A program made the translations under genes and the position numbers. From Oscillospiraceae bacterium (lineage in GTDB: Bacteria; Bacillota; Clostridia; Oscillospirales; Oscillospiraceae), in assembly GCA_020025345.1 (NCBI GenBank), contig JAHHSH010000028.1, positions 1 through 22,378 on the forward strand: DNA of 22,378 nucleotides. Direction: 5' to 3'. Below are positions 13,727 through 21,128 of this stretch, in pieces. Position 1 is the stretch's first letter. Every line of letters begins with the position of its first letter. The notes beneath the pieces are model-generated. The model made no database searches. It was given only the letters and a program-made list of their open reading frames with translations, and was not told the origin of the DNA.

Positions 13727-15043
13727 TCAGTTCTTTGCGTTGATATTGGCGGTGATTTCCTTCACCACCTCAGCAAAGGAGGGGTCGGAGCGCATCTGCT
13801 TTTCCACTTTGTCCAGAGAATGGAGCACGGTGGTGTGGTCACGGCCGCCAAATTCCTTACCGATGTCCACCAAAGAGAGGTTGGTCATGCGGCGAATGAG
13901 GTACATGGCGATCTGGCGCGCGTTGACGATCTCGCGCCCGCGGCTCTGCCCGCGAAGGGCCTCCGGCTCCAGACGATAATACTTGCAGATATAGTCGATG
14001 ATGGCGTTGGGTGTGGGGACGTACTCGTTGCTCTTTTTCAGCATATCCTGCACGGCGCGGCTGACGGCCTGCTCATCCACCTTGTCGCCCAGCAGATCAC
14101 GGTAGGCCAGAATTTTGTTGAGCGTGCCCTCGATCTGCCGCACGTTGGCAGTGACATTTTCGGCGATGAAGCCGGTAATCTCGTCGGGCAGCTGTACCCC
14201 CAGCAGTGCGGCCTTGGTTTTGATGATGGCAAGACGGGTCTCAAAATCGGGAGGGGCAACGTCCACCATCAAACCCCATTCAAAACGTGTTTTTAGACGA
14301 TCCTCCAGCTGGGTCATTTCCCGGGGAGGACGGTCGGAGGTGAGGACGATCTGTTTGCCGGACTCATAGAGGGTGTTGAAAGTATGGAAAAACTCCTCCT
14401 GGGTCTGCTGTTTGCCGGCGATAAATTGAATATCGTCCACCAGCAGCAGTGTGGCCTCCCGGTATTTCTCCCGGAATTCCATATTTTTACCCTCACGAAT
14501 GGCATTGACCAGTTCGTTGGTGAACTCGTCACCCTTGATGTACACGATTTTTGCCGACGGATCGCGGAGACTCAGCTGATGGGCAATGGCGTAGAGCAGA
14601 TGGGTCTTGCCCAGACCGGAATCACCGTAGATGAAAAGCGGGTTGTAGTTCTCTGCCGGACGTTCCGCCACGGCACGGGCGGCGGCATAGGCCAGCTTGT
14701 TACTCGGGCCCACCACATAGGTCTCAAAAGTGAAGGCCGCGGACTCGTTGAGTGCGCCGGGACGATCGGGAGCCACGCCGTGATAGGCGGCCAGCTGCTC
14801 GTCGTTGAGGATCTTCACCTCCAGATCGGCGGAAAAGATGTCCTTCAATGCCTCCTTGATCTGCTTTTTGAACCGTGCCTCGATGGTGCTCTTTTTAAAA
14901 GCGTTGCTGCAGTGCAGCACAAAGGCAGAGTCCTCCATGGTGACCACCTCAATCTCATCGAACCAGGTGTCGATGGTGGTCTCCGAAAGTTGTGTGCTCA
15001 ATCGCTTGAGCACATTCACCCAAACATCGGAAATAGATTTCAA
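13727..15043 (-). CDS. dnaA: Chromosomal replication initiator protein DnaA
   Basis: DnaA binds DnaA boxes and unwinds oriC. The 438-residue protein has domain I (about 1-80), a short linker, the AAA+ domain and a C-terminal helix-turn-helix. The AAA+ domain has Walker A GDSGLGKT (140-147), Walker B LLLVDD (199-204) and R253 in LKTRFEWGL. The C-terminal domain ends with the signature DIGKEFGGRDHTTVLHS (393-409). I chose a TTG start at 15041-15043 (MKSISDVW): AAAGGGG lies eight bases upstream, and domain I begins at the normal place. The open frame extends 27 codons upstream, but those residues do not fit the family. Its stop is directly followed by a perfect DnaA box. Confidence 0.96.
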   Translation of the reverse strand: MKSISDVWVNVLKRLSTQLSETTIDTWFDEIEVVTMEDSAFVLHCSNAFKKSTIEARFKKQIKEALKDIFSADLEVKILNDEQLAAYHGVAPDRPGALNESAAFTFETYVVGPSNKLAYAAARAVAERPAENYNPLFIYGDSGLGKTHLLYAIAHQLSLRDPSAKIVYIKGDEFTNELVNAIREGKNMEFREKYREATLLLVDDIQFIAGKQQTQEEFFHTFNTLYESGKQIVLTSDRPPREMTQLEDRLKTRFEWGLMVDVAPPDFETRLAIIKTKAALLGVQLPDEITGFIAENVTANVRQIEGTLNKILAYRDLLGDKVDEQAVSRAVQDMLKKSNEYVPTPNAIIDYICKYYRLEPEALRGQSRGREIVNARQIAMYLIRRMTNLSLVDIGKEFGGRDHTTVLHSLDKVEKQMRSDPSFAEVVKEITANINAKN

Positions 15044-15138
15044 AAATAGCGCCCCTTTCCCGCAGAAAATCAACTGCGTATATAGGTACCGCGCAACGTG
15101 GTTTTGTTGCATAAAAAGCGGCAATAATCATCCGACTA

Positions 15139-15167
15139 ATTATATCAAAAAATCGAAGAAAAGTCTA
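15139..15167 (-). promoter_or_regulatory. dnaA promoter
   Basis: Minus strand: TAGACT (15162-15167), 17-base spacer, perfect -10 TATAAT (15139-15144). The predicted start near 15132 gives an 88-nt leader. No DnaA box was found at this promoter, so autorepression by DnaA is not supported here. Confidence 0.75.
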
Positions 15168-15320
15168 TACTTATTCTAATATAAAAGACACAAAAGAGAG
15201 GAGGAAAAAACGGCAATATCTGGGGGAAAAACGGAAGAAAAAGCGGGATATTCAGACCGGTTCTCCGAAAAAAGGAAAGAAAAAAATTTTGAAAAAAGGC
15301 GGGTGCGTTTTTGAAGATAG
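15168..15320. other. Purine-rich dnaA-rpmH spacer
   Basis: There is no gene. From about 15183 to 15300 the plus strand is overwhelmingly A and G, with several AAAAA and GGAAA runs. It also has a loose inverted repeat AATATC/GATATT (near 15213 and 15247). No DnaA boxes of two or fewer mismatches were seen. It lies between two divergent strong promoters and may be part of the origin region or simply promoter-upstream DNA. Confidence 0.5.
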
Positions 15321-15323
15321 CAG

Positions 15324-15352
15324 TTGACAGGAAAACTATTATTATGTATAAT
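15324..15352 (+). promoter_or_regulatory. Consensus sigma-A promoter of rpmH
   Basis: TTGACA (15324-15329), exactly 17 bases, TATAAT (15347-15352): a perfect match to the sigma-A consensus. The -35 lies inside CAGTTGACA (15321-15329), whose exact inverse TGTCAACTG lies at 15386-15394 in the leader. The leader to rpmH is about 120 nt. Confidence 0.9.
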
Positions 15353-15480
15353 ATCAAAGCGCCGTTTATCACGGTGCGTTCAATGTGTCAACTGCGGCGG
15401 GGAAAACTTTTTTCCGCTGTCGAGTATGAGCAGGCGAATGAAAAACTTCGCCGGATTTTATTAAATGGAGGTGTCATGCA

Positions 15481-15615
15481 ATGTTCCGTACCTATCAGCC
15501 TAAGAAGCGTCAGCGCTCCAAAGTGCACGGCTTCCGCAAGAGAATGGCTACCAGAAACGGCCGCAAGGTGCTGGCCAGCCGCCGCGCTAAGGGCCGCGCT
15601 CGCCTGACCCATTGA
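15481..15615 (+). CDS. rpmH: 50S ribosomal protein L34
   Basis: L34 is the very small, highly basic protein of the large subunit. The 44-residue product is MFRTYQPKKRQRSKVHGFRKR at the start and RRAKGRARLTH at the end, the full family pattern and length. GGAGGT lies eight bases upstream of the ATG. It heads the conserved rpmH-rnpA-yidD-yidC-jag order of bacterial origins and is driven by the consensus promoter at 15324. A hairpin in the 123-base gap to rnpA probably tunes how much transcription continues. Confidence 0.97.
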   Translation: MFRTYQPKKRQRSKVHGFRKRMATRNGRKVLASRRAKGRARLTH

Positions 15616-15652
15616 GGTCACGGAAAGTGCATCGGGCATAGATAAAATAATA

Positions 15653-15681
15653 AGGGACGGTGGGAGGAAACTGCCGTCCCT
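15653..15681 (+). terminator. Hairpin in rpmH-rnpA gap, possible attenuator
   Basis: Stem AGGGACGG/CCGTCCCT (15653-15660 with 15674-15681, 8 bp, 13-base loop) followed by TATTGGTCT rather than a clean T-run. It may be a weak terminator or processing site reducing rnpA relative to rpmH. Confidence 0.45.
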
Positions 15682-15738
15682 ATTGGTCTATGTTTAAAAA
15701 GCGTTATAAGTAAGGGTAAAGAAGCGAAGGGAGCCGTT

Positions 15739-16086
15739 ATGAAAGCCGAAGTCACGGTGAAAGAGAATTATGAATTCCGCCGGATCTACCGTAAGGGAAA
15801 GTCGGCCGTTTCGCCATGGCTGGTGCTGTACTGCCAGAAGAATCGGCAGGGACGGACACGCCTTGGTGTGACTGTCAGCACTAAATTGGGCAAGGCGGTG
15901 GTGCGCAATCGTGTGCGCCGTCGTCTGCGTGAGATCTGGCGGCTCAATCAGGATGTGCTGCAGCCCGGCTGGGACATCATTTTAGTGGCCCGGGGCCGTG
16001 CCGTGCGCACCTCCTATCAGAAACTGAACGATGCCTATCTCCGCCTTTTGGAGGAGACAGGTCTTTTGCGCAAGGAGAAGGAATGA
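15739..16086 (+). CDS. rnpA: Ribonuclease P protein component
   Basis: This is the protein cofactor of RNase P, which helps the catalytic RNA bind and cut pre-tRNA 5' leaders. The 115-residue, strongly basic protein has the family's RNR motif in AVVRNRVRRRLREIWRLN (53-70). The N-terminus F.RIYRKGKS and RLGVTVSTKLGKAV also match. Length is standard. AAGGGAG precedes the ATG. The stop overlaps the yidD start by four bases (ATGA), a typical coupled pair. Confidence 0.95.
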   Translation: MKAEVTVKENYEFRRIYRKGKSAVSPWLVLYCQKNRQGRTRLGVTVSTKLGKAVVRNRVRRRLREIWRLNQDVLQPGWDIILVARGRAVRTSYQKLNDAYLRLLEETGLLRKEKE

Positions 16087-16295
16087 AAAAGTTCCTTTTG
16101 CGCCTCATTCGGTTTTATCAAACCTCGCTCTCTCCCCTCTCCCCGCCCCGCTGCCGTTTCATCCCCACCTGCTCGGAATATGCCGTGGAGGCGGTGGAGA
16201 AATACGGTGCGCGCAAGGGCGGGTGGCTTGCTTTAAAGCGCATTTGCCGGTGCCATCCTTTTCACAAGGGCGGCTGGTATGATCCGGTGCCCTGA
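16083..16295 (+). CDS. yidD: Membrane protein insertion efficiency factor YidD
   Basis: This small protein (70 residues) is associated with the inner membrane and thought to aid YidC-dependent insertion. It shows the whole family pattern: amphipathic start KKFLLRLIRFYQTSLSP, then CRFIPTCSEYAVEAVEKYG, then RICRCHPFHKGGWYDPVP with the conserved cysteines. It overlaps rnpA by four bases and precedes yidC by 45 bases. Confidence 0.94.
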   Translation: MKKFLLRLIRFYQTSLSPLSPPRCRFIPTCSEYAVEAVEKYGARKGGWLALKRICRCHPFHKGGWYDPVP

Positions 16296-16340
16296 TGTTC
16301 CTATCCACGTTAAGAAAATAAACGGAGGTAACTAAACCCC

Positions 16341-17438
16341 ATGTTTGCAACAATCGGTTACTACATCTGCTTACCGTTTGCAGCACTGACCCGCCTTTTC
16401 TATAGCCTGACCGGCTCTTATGGTGTGGCCTTGATCCTCTTCACTTTGTTGGTGAAGCTGGTGATGCTGCCCTTCCAGCTCAAGAGCAAGAAGAGCATGC
16501 TGCGTATGAACCGTATGCAGGACAAGGTGAAGGAGATCCAGACCCGTTATGCCAATAACCGGGACAAGATGCAGATGGAGATGTCGGAGCTGTATGCCCG
16601 CGAGGGTATCAATCCCATGTCCGGCTGCCTGTGGAGTCTGATCCCCTTCCCCATTCTCATTGCACTGTATAACATCATTCGTTATCCTCTGCACTACTTC
16701 ATGAGTATTCCCAGAGATGTGATCGCACAGATCCGCGACATGGCAACGACGCTGGGCTACAGCGCTGCTTCCAATGTGCAGGCATCTGCCTACGAGGAGA
16801 TCTATCTTGCCAAGTTCGTCCATGAGAATTGGGCTTCCTTCGATGGCAAGTTCCAGGGCCTCATCGACCTTGACTATCATTTCCTGGGTCTGGATCTGTC
16901 CATTCGTCCTTCCGATGTGATGGGCAGCTTCCCCGGCGGCTGGCCTATTCTGGGCCTTCTCCTGCTGCCTTTGATTGCCGCCGGCATCCAGCTGGTCTTC
17001 AGCATGGTGACCATGAAGGGTCAGCCCGCCAACGGCAGCAGCAAGATGATGATGTATATGATGCCCCTCATGACCATCTGGATGGGCTATATTCTGCCCG
17101 CCGCTCTGGGTGTGTACTGGATTGCCCAGTCTGCTTTCTCTCTGGTGCAGGAGCTGGCACTCAATAAGCATTTCAACAAGATTCTGGATCGTGAAGAGAC
17201 AGATAAAGAGCGTCAGAAGCGTGAAAAGCGCATGGCGAAGTTTGAAAAGCAAAAGGCCATCATGGAGCAGCAGCGCGCCAGCCTCAATAACGAGGACAAG
17301 TCCAAGAAAAAGAAGCAGCAGAATCACAATAACAAGAAGTCCGGTGAGAAGCACGCTTCCACCAATGAAAACGGCCGTGTGGGCAATCGTCCCTACGCCC
17401 GTGGCCGCGCTTACAGCGACGAGCATTACGGCAAGTAA
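16341..17438 (+). CDS. yidC: Membrane protein insertase YidC/OxaA (SpoIIIJ type)
   Basis: YidC inserts membrane proteins, alone or with Sec. The 365-residue protein has a short N-terminus without the large periplasmic domain of Gram-negative YidC. It has five membrane segments (about 27-46, 97-115, 202-222, 238-256, 255-272). K39 in the first segment (LLVKLVMLPF) takes the place of the conserved positive residue in the insertase groove. The cytoplasmic hairpin (47-92) is rich in Met, Lys and Arg. A long, highly charged tail (from about 277) with KKKK clusters probably binds ribosomes. I see no lipobox cysteine typical of Bacillus SpoIIIJ. The SD GGAGG precedes the start. jag follows after 15 bases. 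Confidence 0.95.
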   Translation: MFATIGYYICLPFAALTRLFYSLTGSYGVALILFTLLVKLVMLPFQLKSKKSMLRMNRMQDKVKEIQTRYANNRDKMQMEMSELYAREGINPMSGCLWSLIPFPILIALYNIIRYPLHYFMSIPRDVIAQIRDMATTLGYSAASNVQASAYEEIYLAKFVHENWASFDGKFQGLIDLDYHFLGLDLSIRPSDVMGSFPGGWPILGLLLLPLIAAGIQLVFSMVTMKGQPANGSSKMMMYMMPLMTIWMGYILPAALGVYWIAQSAFSLVQELALNKHFNKILDREETDKERQKREKRMAKFEKQKAIMEQQRASLNNEDKSKKKKQQNHNNKKSGEKHASTNENGRVGNRPYARGRAYSDEHYGK

Positions 17439-17453
17439 ATAAGGAGTTTTGCT

Positions 17454-18236
17454 ATGAGTTATATTGATGTAACGGGCAAGACCGAAGAAGAGGCCATTCG
17501 TAAGGCTCTGCAGCAGCTGGGTCTGGAGCGTGATGACGTCTCCGTGGAGATCCTTGAGCGAGCCAAGAGCGGATTTTTAGGTCTGGGCAGCAGTCCTGCC
17601 CGTGTCCGTGTGACCTACGGAACCGAGGAAGAAGAGGTAGAGAAAGTGGAGGAAAAGCCCGCTCCTGCCCCTGCTCCCAAGGCAGCCGCCCCTGCCCCCA
17701 AGGCAGAGCCGGAGCACAAAGCCGCCCCCGTGGTGGAGGAGAAGGAAGAATCTCCCGCTGCCGAGACCTGCAATGACGAGAATGCCCAGCGCATCCGGGA
17801 ATTCCTGGAGGGTCTGCTGGAGCATCTGGAAAGCCCTGCCAAGGTGCAGGTCTACGAGTCCGAGAAGGGCCGTTATAAGGTTATTTTGGAAGGTCAGAAG
17901 CTGGGCGCTCTCATTGGACGCCGCGGCGAGACGCTGGACGCTATCCAGCAGCTGACCAACTACGCCGTCAACAGCGGCCGCGAGAAGCGGATCCGCATCC
18001 ATGTGGACGCTGAGAACTACCGGGCCAAGCGTGAGCAGAGTCTGGAGAGTCTGGCAGAGAAGGTGGCCGGCAAGGTCATCAAGTATCGCCGCAGCGTAAC
18101 GCTGGAGCCCATGAACGCCTACGAGCGCCATGTGATCCATGCAGCACTGCAGGATAAGAGCGGCGTGACCACCTACTCCATCGGTACGGAGCCCAACCGC
18201 CGCGTTGTGGTGGCTTTCGACCGGGATAAGCGGTAA
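17454..18236 (+). CDS. jag: RNA-binding protein Jag/KhpB
   Basis: This SpoIIIJ-associated protein has three parts. The Jag-N domain (about 1-52) starts YIDVTGKTEEEAIRKAL and contains SGFLGLGSSPARVRV. An Ala/Pro/Glu-rich linker (about 58-103) follows. KH and R3H domains form the C-terminal half. The KH GxxG loop is IGRRGE (154-159). The R3H motif is in NAYERHVIHAAL, with R225 and H229. Related proteins (KhpB/EloR) bind many small RNAs and mRNAs and affect cell elongation. The gene lies just after yidC, its usual place, and ends the conserved block; a terminator follows the stop. Confidence 0.94.
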   Translation: MSYIDVTGKTEEEAIRKALQQLGLERDDVSVEILERAKSGFLGLGSSPARVRVTYGTEEEEVEKVEEKPAPAPAPKAAAPAPKAEPEHKAAPVVEEKEESPAAETCNDENAQRIREFLEGLLEHLESPAKVQVYESEKGRYKVILEGQKLGALIGRRGETLDAIQQLTNYAVNSGREKRIRIHVDAENYRAKREQSLESLAEKVAGKVIKYRRSVTLEPMNAYERHVIHAALQDKSGVTTYSIGTEPNRRVVVAFDRDKR

Positions 18237-18259
18237 TAAGCCCGAAAGTTTACTTTCAA

Positions 18260-18303
18260 CAAAGACCGTGTGACTGTGGGAAAAAACAGTCGCACGGTCT
18301 TTG
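18260..18303 (+). terminator. Terminator after jag
   Basis: An 18-bp stem (CAAAGACCGTG/CACGGTCTTTG plus TGACTGT/ACAGTCG, with one T-G pair) and loop GGGAAAAA, followed by TTTG-type sequence. The T-run is short, but the stem is very strong. It ends the rpmH-to-jag unit. Confidence 0.75.
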
Positions 18304-18308
18304 TTTGC

Positions 18309-18343
18309 GCCCTGTTTCCGGGAGAAACAGGGCTGAAACAGGG
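18309..18343 (+). other. Hairpin with two alternative 3' arms
   Basis: GCCCTGTTTC (18309-18318) pairs perfectly with GAAACAGGGC (18324-18333, loop CGGGA). A second GAAACAGGG (18335-18343) directly follows and could replace the first arm. It lies between the jag terminator and the sigma-factor promoter. Function is unknown; no T-run follows. Confidence 0.5.
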
Positions 18344-18457
18344 ATAATTTGCGGTAAATACAACAAAATGATGTGGAATTGTGTAAAAGTCCATGGTACA
18401 CGTTTCTCGAGGCGGACAATCAGCCCTAAAAAAATATCCGGCAGAGCGGAAAAAACA

Positions 18458-18486
18458 GGAACATCCGCTGCGAAAAGGTGTCTATA
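18458..18486 (+). promoter_or_regulatory. Candidate ECF-type promoter of the sigma gene
   Basis: GGAACA (18458-18463), 16 bases, GTCTATA (18480-18486). This is the GGAAC/GTC pattern used by many ECF sigma factors, placed about 45 bases before the sigma start, as expected for self-activation. A pattern match only. Confidence 0.45.
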
Positions 18487-18530
18487 TAGGTGAAAGGCCT
18501 TTACGATCACAGGAAAAGGAGGGCACAGGC

Positions 18531-19091
18531 GTGGAGGATCAGGAAATATTGGAGCTCTATTTCAGCCGCCGGGATGAGGCCATCCGGGAGACGGAAAAGA
18601 AGTACGGCGGGATGTGCCTGCAAATTGCCAATCATATTCTCTCTTGTCTGGAGGATGCCGAGGAATGTGTGAACGACGCCTATCTCAAGGCGTGGAATGC
18701 CATCCCCCCTGCCCGTCCCGACCGGCTGGGCGTCTGGCTGGGAAGAGTGGTGCGCAATACCGCCTTGAATCTCTGGAAGAAAAATCATCGCAAGAAGCGC
18801 TATACAGCAGGGATGGAGCAGCTGTTCAGTGAGCTGGAGGAGTGTATCCCCTCCCCTGCATCGGTGGATGCGGCGCTGGAGGAAGAGGAACTGGAGACGC
18901 TGCTGAACCGGTGGCTTGCCGGACTTTCCGGGGAAGACCGGATTTTATTCCTGCGCCGCTACTGGAATTGCGAAGCACTGAGTAGGCTGGAACGGGAATA
19001 TCAGATGTCCCACGGAAAAATGGCGAAGAAAATGTATCAGCTGCGCCGCGATTTGAAAGCGCAGCTGGAAAAGGAGGGAAAAGTGCTATGA
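18531..19091 (+). CDS. ECF-like sigma-70 family RNA polymerase sigma factor
   Basis: The 186-residue protein has only sigma regions 2 and 4, like ECF factors. Region 2 is about residues 20-90, with EDAEECVNDAYLKAWNAIPP (41-60), the family's DAEE..ND.Y...W signature, and promoter-melting/-10 residues in WLGRVVRNTALNLWKKNHRKK (69-89). Region 4 is about 118-178 (LSGEDRILFLRRYW, then a helix-turn-helix) and is somewhat diverged. I chose the GTG start at 18531 because AAGGAGGG lies seven bases upstream; the frame is open further upstream but runs through the putative promoter. It overlaps the next gene by four bases (ATGA). Target genes cannot be told from sequence. Confidence 0.85.
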   Translation: MEDQEILELYFSRRDEAIRETEKKYGGMCLQIANHILSCLEDAEECVNDAYLKAWNAIPPARPDRLGVWLGRVVRNTALNLWKKNHRKKRYTAGMEQLFSELEECIPSPASVDAALEEEELETLLNRWLAGLSGEDRILFLRRYWNCEALSRLEREYQMSHGKMAKKMYQLRRDLKAQLEKEGKVL

Positions 19092-19912
19092 GCAGCAGCC
19101 AGACCGAGCAGCTGTACCGCGGCATCACCAATGTGCGGGAGGATTTTATTGCCGAAGCCCAAGAGGAAATGCTGCACGGTAAAGAGGTGAAAAGGGCGAA
19201 AAAGCGGCGTTTTCTTCCGTTGGTCGCCTGTCTTGTGCTGGTTTTGGGGACGGTCAGCGTCTTTGCCGCCACGGAGTTGGGGCTGAAATTGCGTGAGAAC
19301 TATACCTCCTCTGAGGAGTCCGGCTATGACATCGCGGTGGAGATCGAGCGAAAACCCGTGTCCCGGATGTCGGAGGAGGTGCGGGCGGTTTCCCCGGTGA
19401 TCGCAGAACAGTTCCAAACGCATGAGCCCTATGGCAGTGTGTATCCCGGCAGCTGGCTGCAGGATTTTTTATCGTCTGCCGAGGCGGTGGCGTTCATTGG
19501 CCTGCCGGAGCTGCACATGCCGGAACTGGGACTGGAGGAAGAACAGGTCACGGTGGGGGTTGAGGGAAAACCGAACGGAGAGATTCAATGCGTCAGCCTC
19601 AGCGTGGACTATCAGATTGGGCAGATCAGACTGCAATCCTTTGCCGATGTGTATACAGAAAACAGCGAGGACGCATCCATCCGCACAGGGATTTTGGCCA
19701 TGGAGAAAATCAAATTTACAGAGTCTGGCTATACGACGCCCCACGGGATTCCCTGTCTTGTGATGACGGGAAGCCCTATGGCCAGCGGCCGGAGATGCCA
19801 AACGGGGTATCTGGTGCACCAAGGAGTGCTCTATTCCCTGCACGCCTCCTATGAGGAAGAGGACAGCCGACAGGTGGAAAAGCTCATCAGGCAGTGGGCG
19901 GACAGCTTTTGA
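19088..19912 (+). CDS. Single-pass membrane protein, probable anti-sigma factor/sensor
   Basis: The 274-residue protein has a 40-residue charged N-terminus rich in Lys/Arg just before the membrane (KRAKKRR, 35-41). One hydrophobic segment (about 42-61) is followed by a roughly 210-residue extracytoplasmic domain. That topology and the ATGA overlap with the sigma gene make an anti-sigma role the best guess: the inside part would hold the sigma factor and the outside part would sense a signal. The C-terminal part (SGYTTPHGIPCLVMTG, then VLYSLHASYEEEDSRQVEKLI) loosely resembles DUF4367-type domains found beside such sigma factors, but I am not sure. No zinc-binding anti-sigma motif (HxxxCxxC) is present. 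Confidence 0.65.
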   Translation: MSSSQTEQLYRGITNVREDFIAEAQEEMLHGKEVKRAKKRRFLPLVACLVLVLGTVSVFAATELGLKLRENYTSSEESGYDIAVEIERKPVSRMSEEVRAVSPVIAEQFQTHEPYGSVYPGSWLQDFLSSAEAVAFIGLPELHMPELGLEEEQVTVGVEGKPNGEIQCVSLSVDYQIGQIRLQSFADVYTENSEDASIRTGILAMEKIKFTESGYTTPHGIPCLVMTGSPMASGRRCQTGYLVHQGVLYSLHASYEEEDSRQVEKLIRQWADSF

Positions 19913-19939
19913 CGCCCGGCGCACGGAGAAAAGAAAATC

Positions 19940-19968
19940 TTTTAAAGCGGCTATGAATGTGCTATACT
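19940..19968 (+). promoter_or_regulatory. Candidate promoter of the DMT transporter
   Basis: Extended -10 TGCTATACT (hexamer 19963-19968) with a weak -35 TTTTAA (19940-19945) 17 bases upstream. It lies 28 bases past the anti-sigma stop, so the transporter is probably transcribed separately. Confidence 0.45.
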
Positions 19969-20014
19969 TTCCTTGCCGCTGAAAAAAGAGAATAAGCGGT
20001 ATTTTGAAAAGCAG

Positions 20015-20041
20015 ATCCGGCAGTATTTGATACTGCCGGAT
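20015..20041 (+). other. Perfect 11-bp hairpin in transporter leader
   Basis: ATCCGGCAGTA (20015-20025), loop TTTGA, TACTGCCGGAT (20031-20041). No T-run follows, so it is a poor terminator. It lies between the candidate promoter and the transporter start and might be an RNA structure or an operator. Confidence 0.5.
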
Positions 20042-20079
20042 TCCGTGCGTTTAACGAACATTTTACAGATGGTGTTTTT

Positions 20080-21000
20080 ATGGAAAAGTATTTCAAAAAC
20101 AAGCGCTCCGCCATTGTCATCAGCCTCTTTTGTATGCTTCTCTGGGGCAGTGCCATCCCGCTCATCAAGGCCAGCTACCGGGTCATGGAGGTGGCTTCGG
20201 ATGATGTGGGTGCCAAATTGCTGGTGGCCGGTGTCCGCTTTTGCATTGCGGGCTTGATGGGTCTTGGATATTTCCTGCTGCTGAACCGGGGCAAGCCCCG
20301 CGGAACGGTCAGCTGGAAATATGTGGGGATTTTGTGCCTGCTGCAGACCACGCTGCAGTATCTCTTCTACTATCTGGGACTTTCCAATACGCCGGGCGTG
20401 AAGGCGGCAGTGATCCAGTCCTCCAACGCCTTTTTCATCGTGATCCTTTCGGCACTGGTGATGCGGGATGACCGGCTGACGCCCCGGCGTCTGCTGTCGC
20501 TGGCCATCGGCACGGCGGGTATCGTGGCAGCAAATTTCCAGGCGGGCAGCTTCTTCAGCTTTCATCTGACCGGCGAGGGTTTTCTTCTGATCGCGACTCT
20601 CTTTAACGCCATGGCTACGGTGTTTGTCCGTAAGTGGGGCAAGGGACAGGATCCTGCCCTTGCCAGCGGATTGCAGTTTTTTGTCGGTTCTCTGCCCCTG
20701 ATTGCCTTGGGTGCAGCGCTGTGCCGCCAGTGGCCCCACTTCTCCCCGGTGGCGTTGGTGATGCTGCTCTACGGCGGCTTTATCTCCTCCACGGCCTTTG
20801 CGCTGTGGAGTATGGTGCTGCGCTATCAAAGCTCCGGCGAATTTGGCATCTATCGGCTCTTTATCCCGGTGTTCGGCTCCCTCTTCTCCGTGCTTTTCCT
20901 CGGGGAGCATTTTACGCTGGAGATCTGCATCGGTATGGTGCTGGTGCTGCTGGGATCCCTCATTTTGAATCTGCCGGACAGGAAGAAAAAAGTGAGCTGA
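20080..21000 (+). CDS. EamA/DMT-superfamily transporter
   Basis: This 306-residue, very hydrophobic protein has about ten membrane segments arranged as two EamA repeats. The first opens ISLFCMLLWGSAIPLIK (14-30), a classic EamA start (WG.. near the first helix). The second begins near GEGFLLIATLFNAMATVFVRK. The LGEHFTLEICIGMVLVLLGSLILNL stretch near the end matches the family's typical last helices. Such proteins export or import metabolites such as amino acids or sugars; the substrate here cannot be inferred. The SD is weak (AGATGG). It is a single gene with a candidate promoter and hairpin upstream; I see no clear terminator before ackA. Confidence 0.88.
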   Translation: MEKYFKNKRSAIVISLFCMLLWGSAIPLIKASYRVMEVASDDVGAKLLVAGVRFCIAGLMGLGYFLLLNRGKPRGTVSWKYVGILCLLQTTLQYLFYYLGLSNTPGVKAAVIQSSNAFFIVILSALVMRDDRLTPRRLLSLAIGTAGIVAANFQAGSFFSFHLTGEGFLLIATLFNAMATVFVRKWGKGQDPALASGLQFFVGSLPLIALGAALCRQWPHFSPVALVMLLYGGFISSTAFALWSMVLRYQSSGEFGIYRLFIPVFGSLFSVLFLGEHFTLEICIGMVLVLLGSLILNLPDRKKKVS

Positions 21001-21036
21001 CCGGCAATGAAAACTATTTTCCCCTGTGAGGAGGGC

Positions 21037-21065
21037 TTGCTTTTTTTAAGAAGACAGATTATACT
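21037..21065 (+). promoter_or_regulatory. ackA promoter
   Basis: TTGCTT (21037-21042), 17-base spacer, TATACT (21060-21065). The predicted leader is about 55 nt and contains AGGAGGAAA shortly before the start codon. Confidence 0.65.
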
Positions 21066-21128
21066 GAAAGTAAGTATGGTCACAATTAAAAAGCGACAGA
21101 AAAGAAACAAATAGGAGGAAACATTCCA

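Noticed and set aside
15044..15124. N-terminal extension of dnaA (27 codons).
   Set aside because: The SD AAAGGGG and family alignment put the start at the TTG at 15043; the extra residues do not resemble DnaA domain I.
15044..15480. A second DnaA-box cluster upstream of dnaA, as in Bacillus.
   Set aside because: I found no box with two or fewer mismatches to TTATCCACA in this stretch by eye.
18393..18530. Longer sigma-factor start (46 extra codons).
   Set aside because: It would lack an SD, would contain the likely promoter, and adds residues not seen in sigma region 2.
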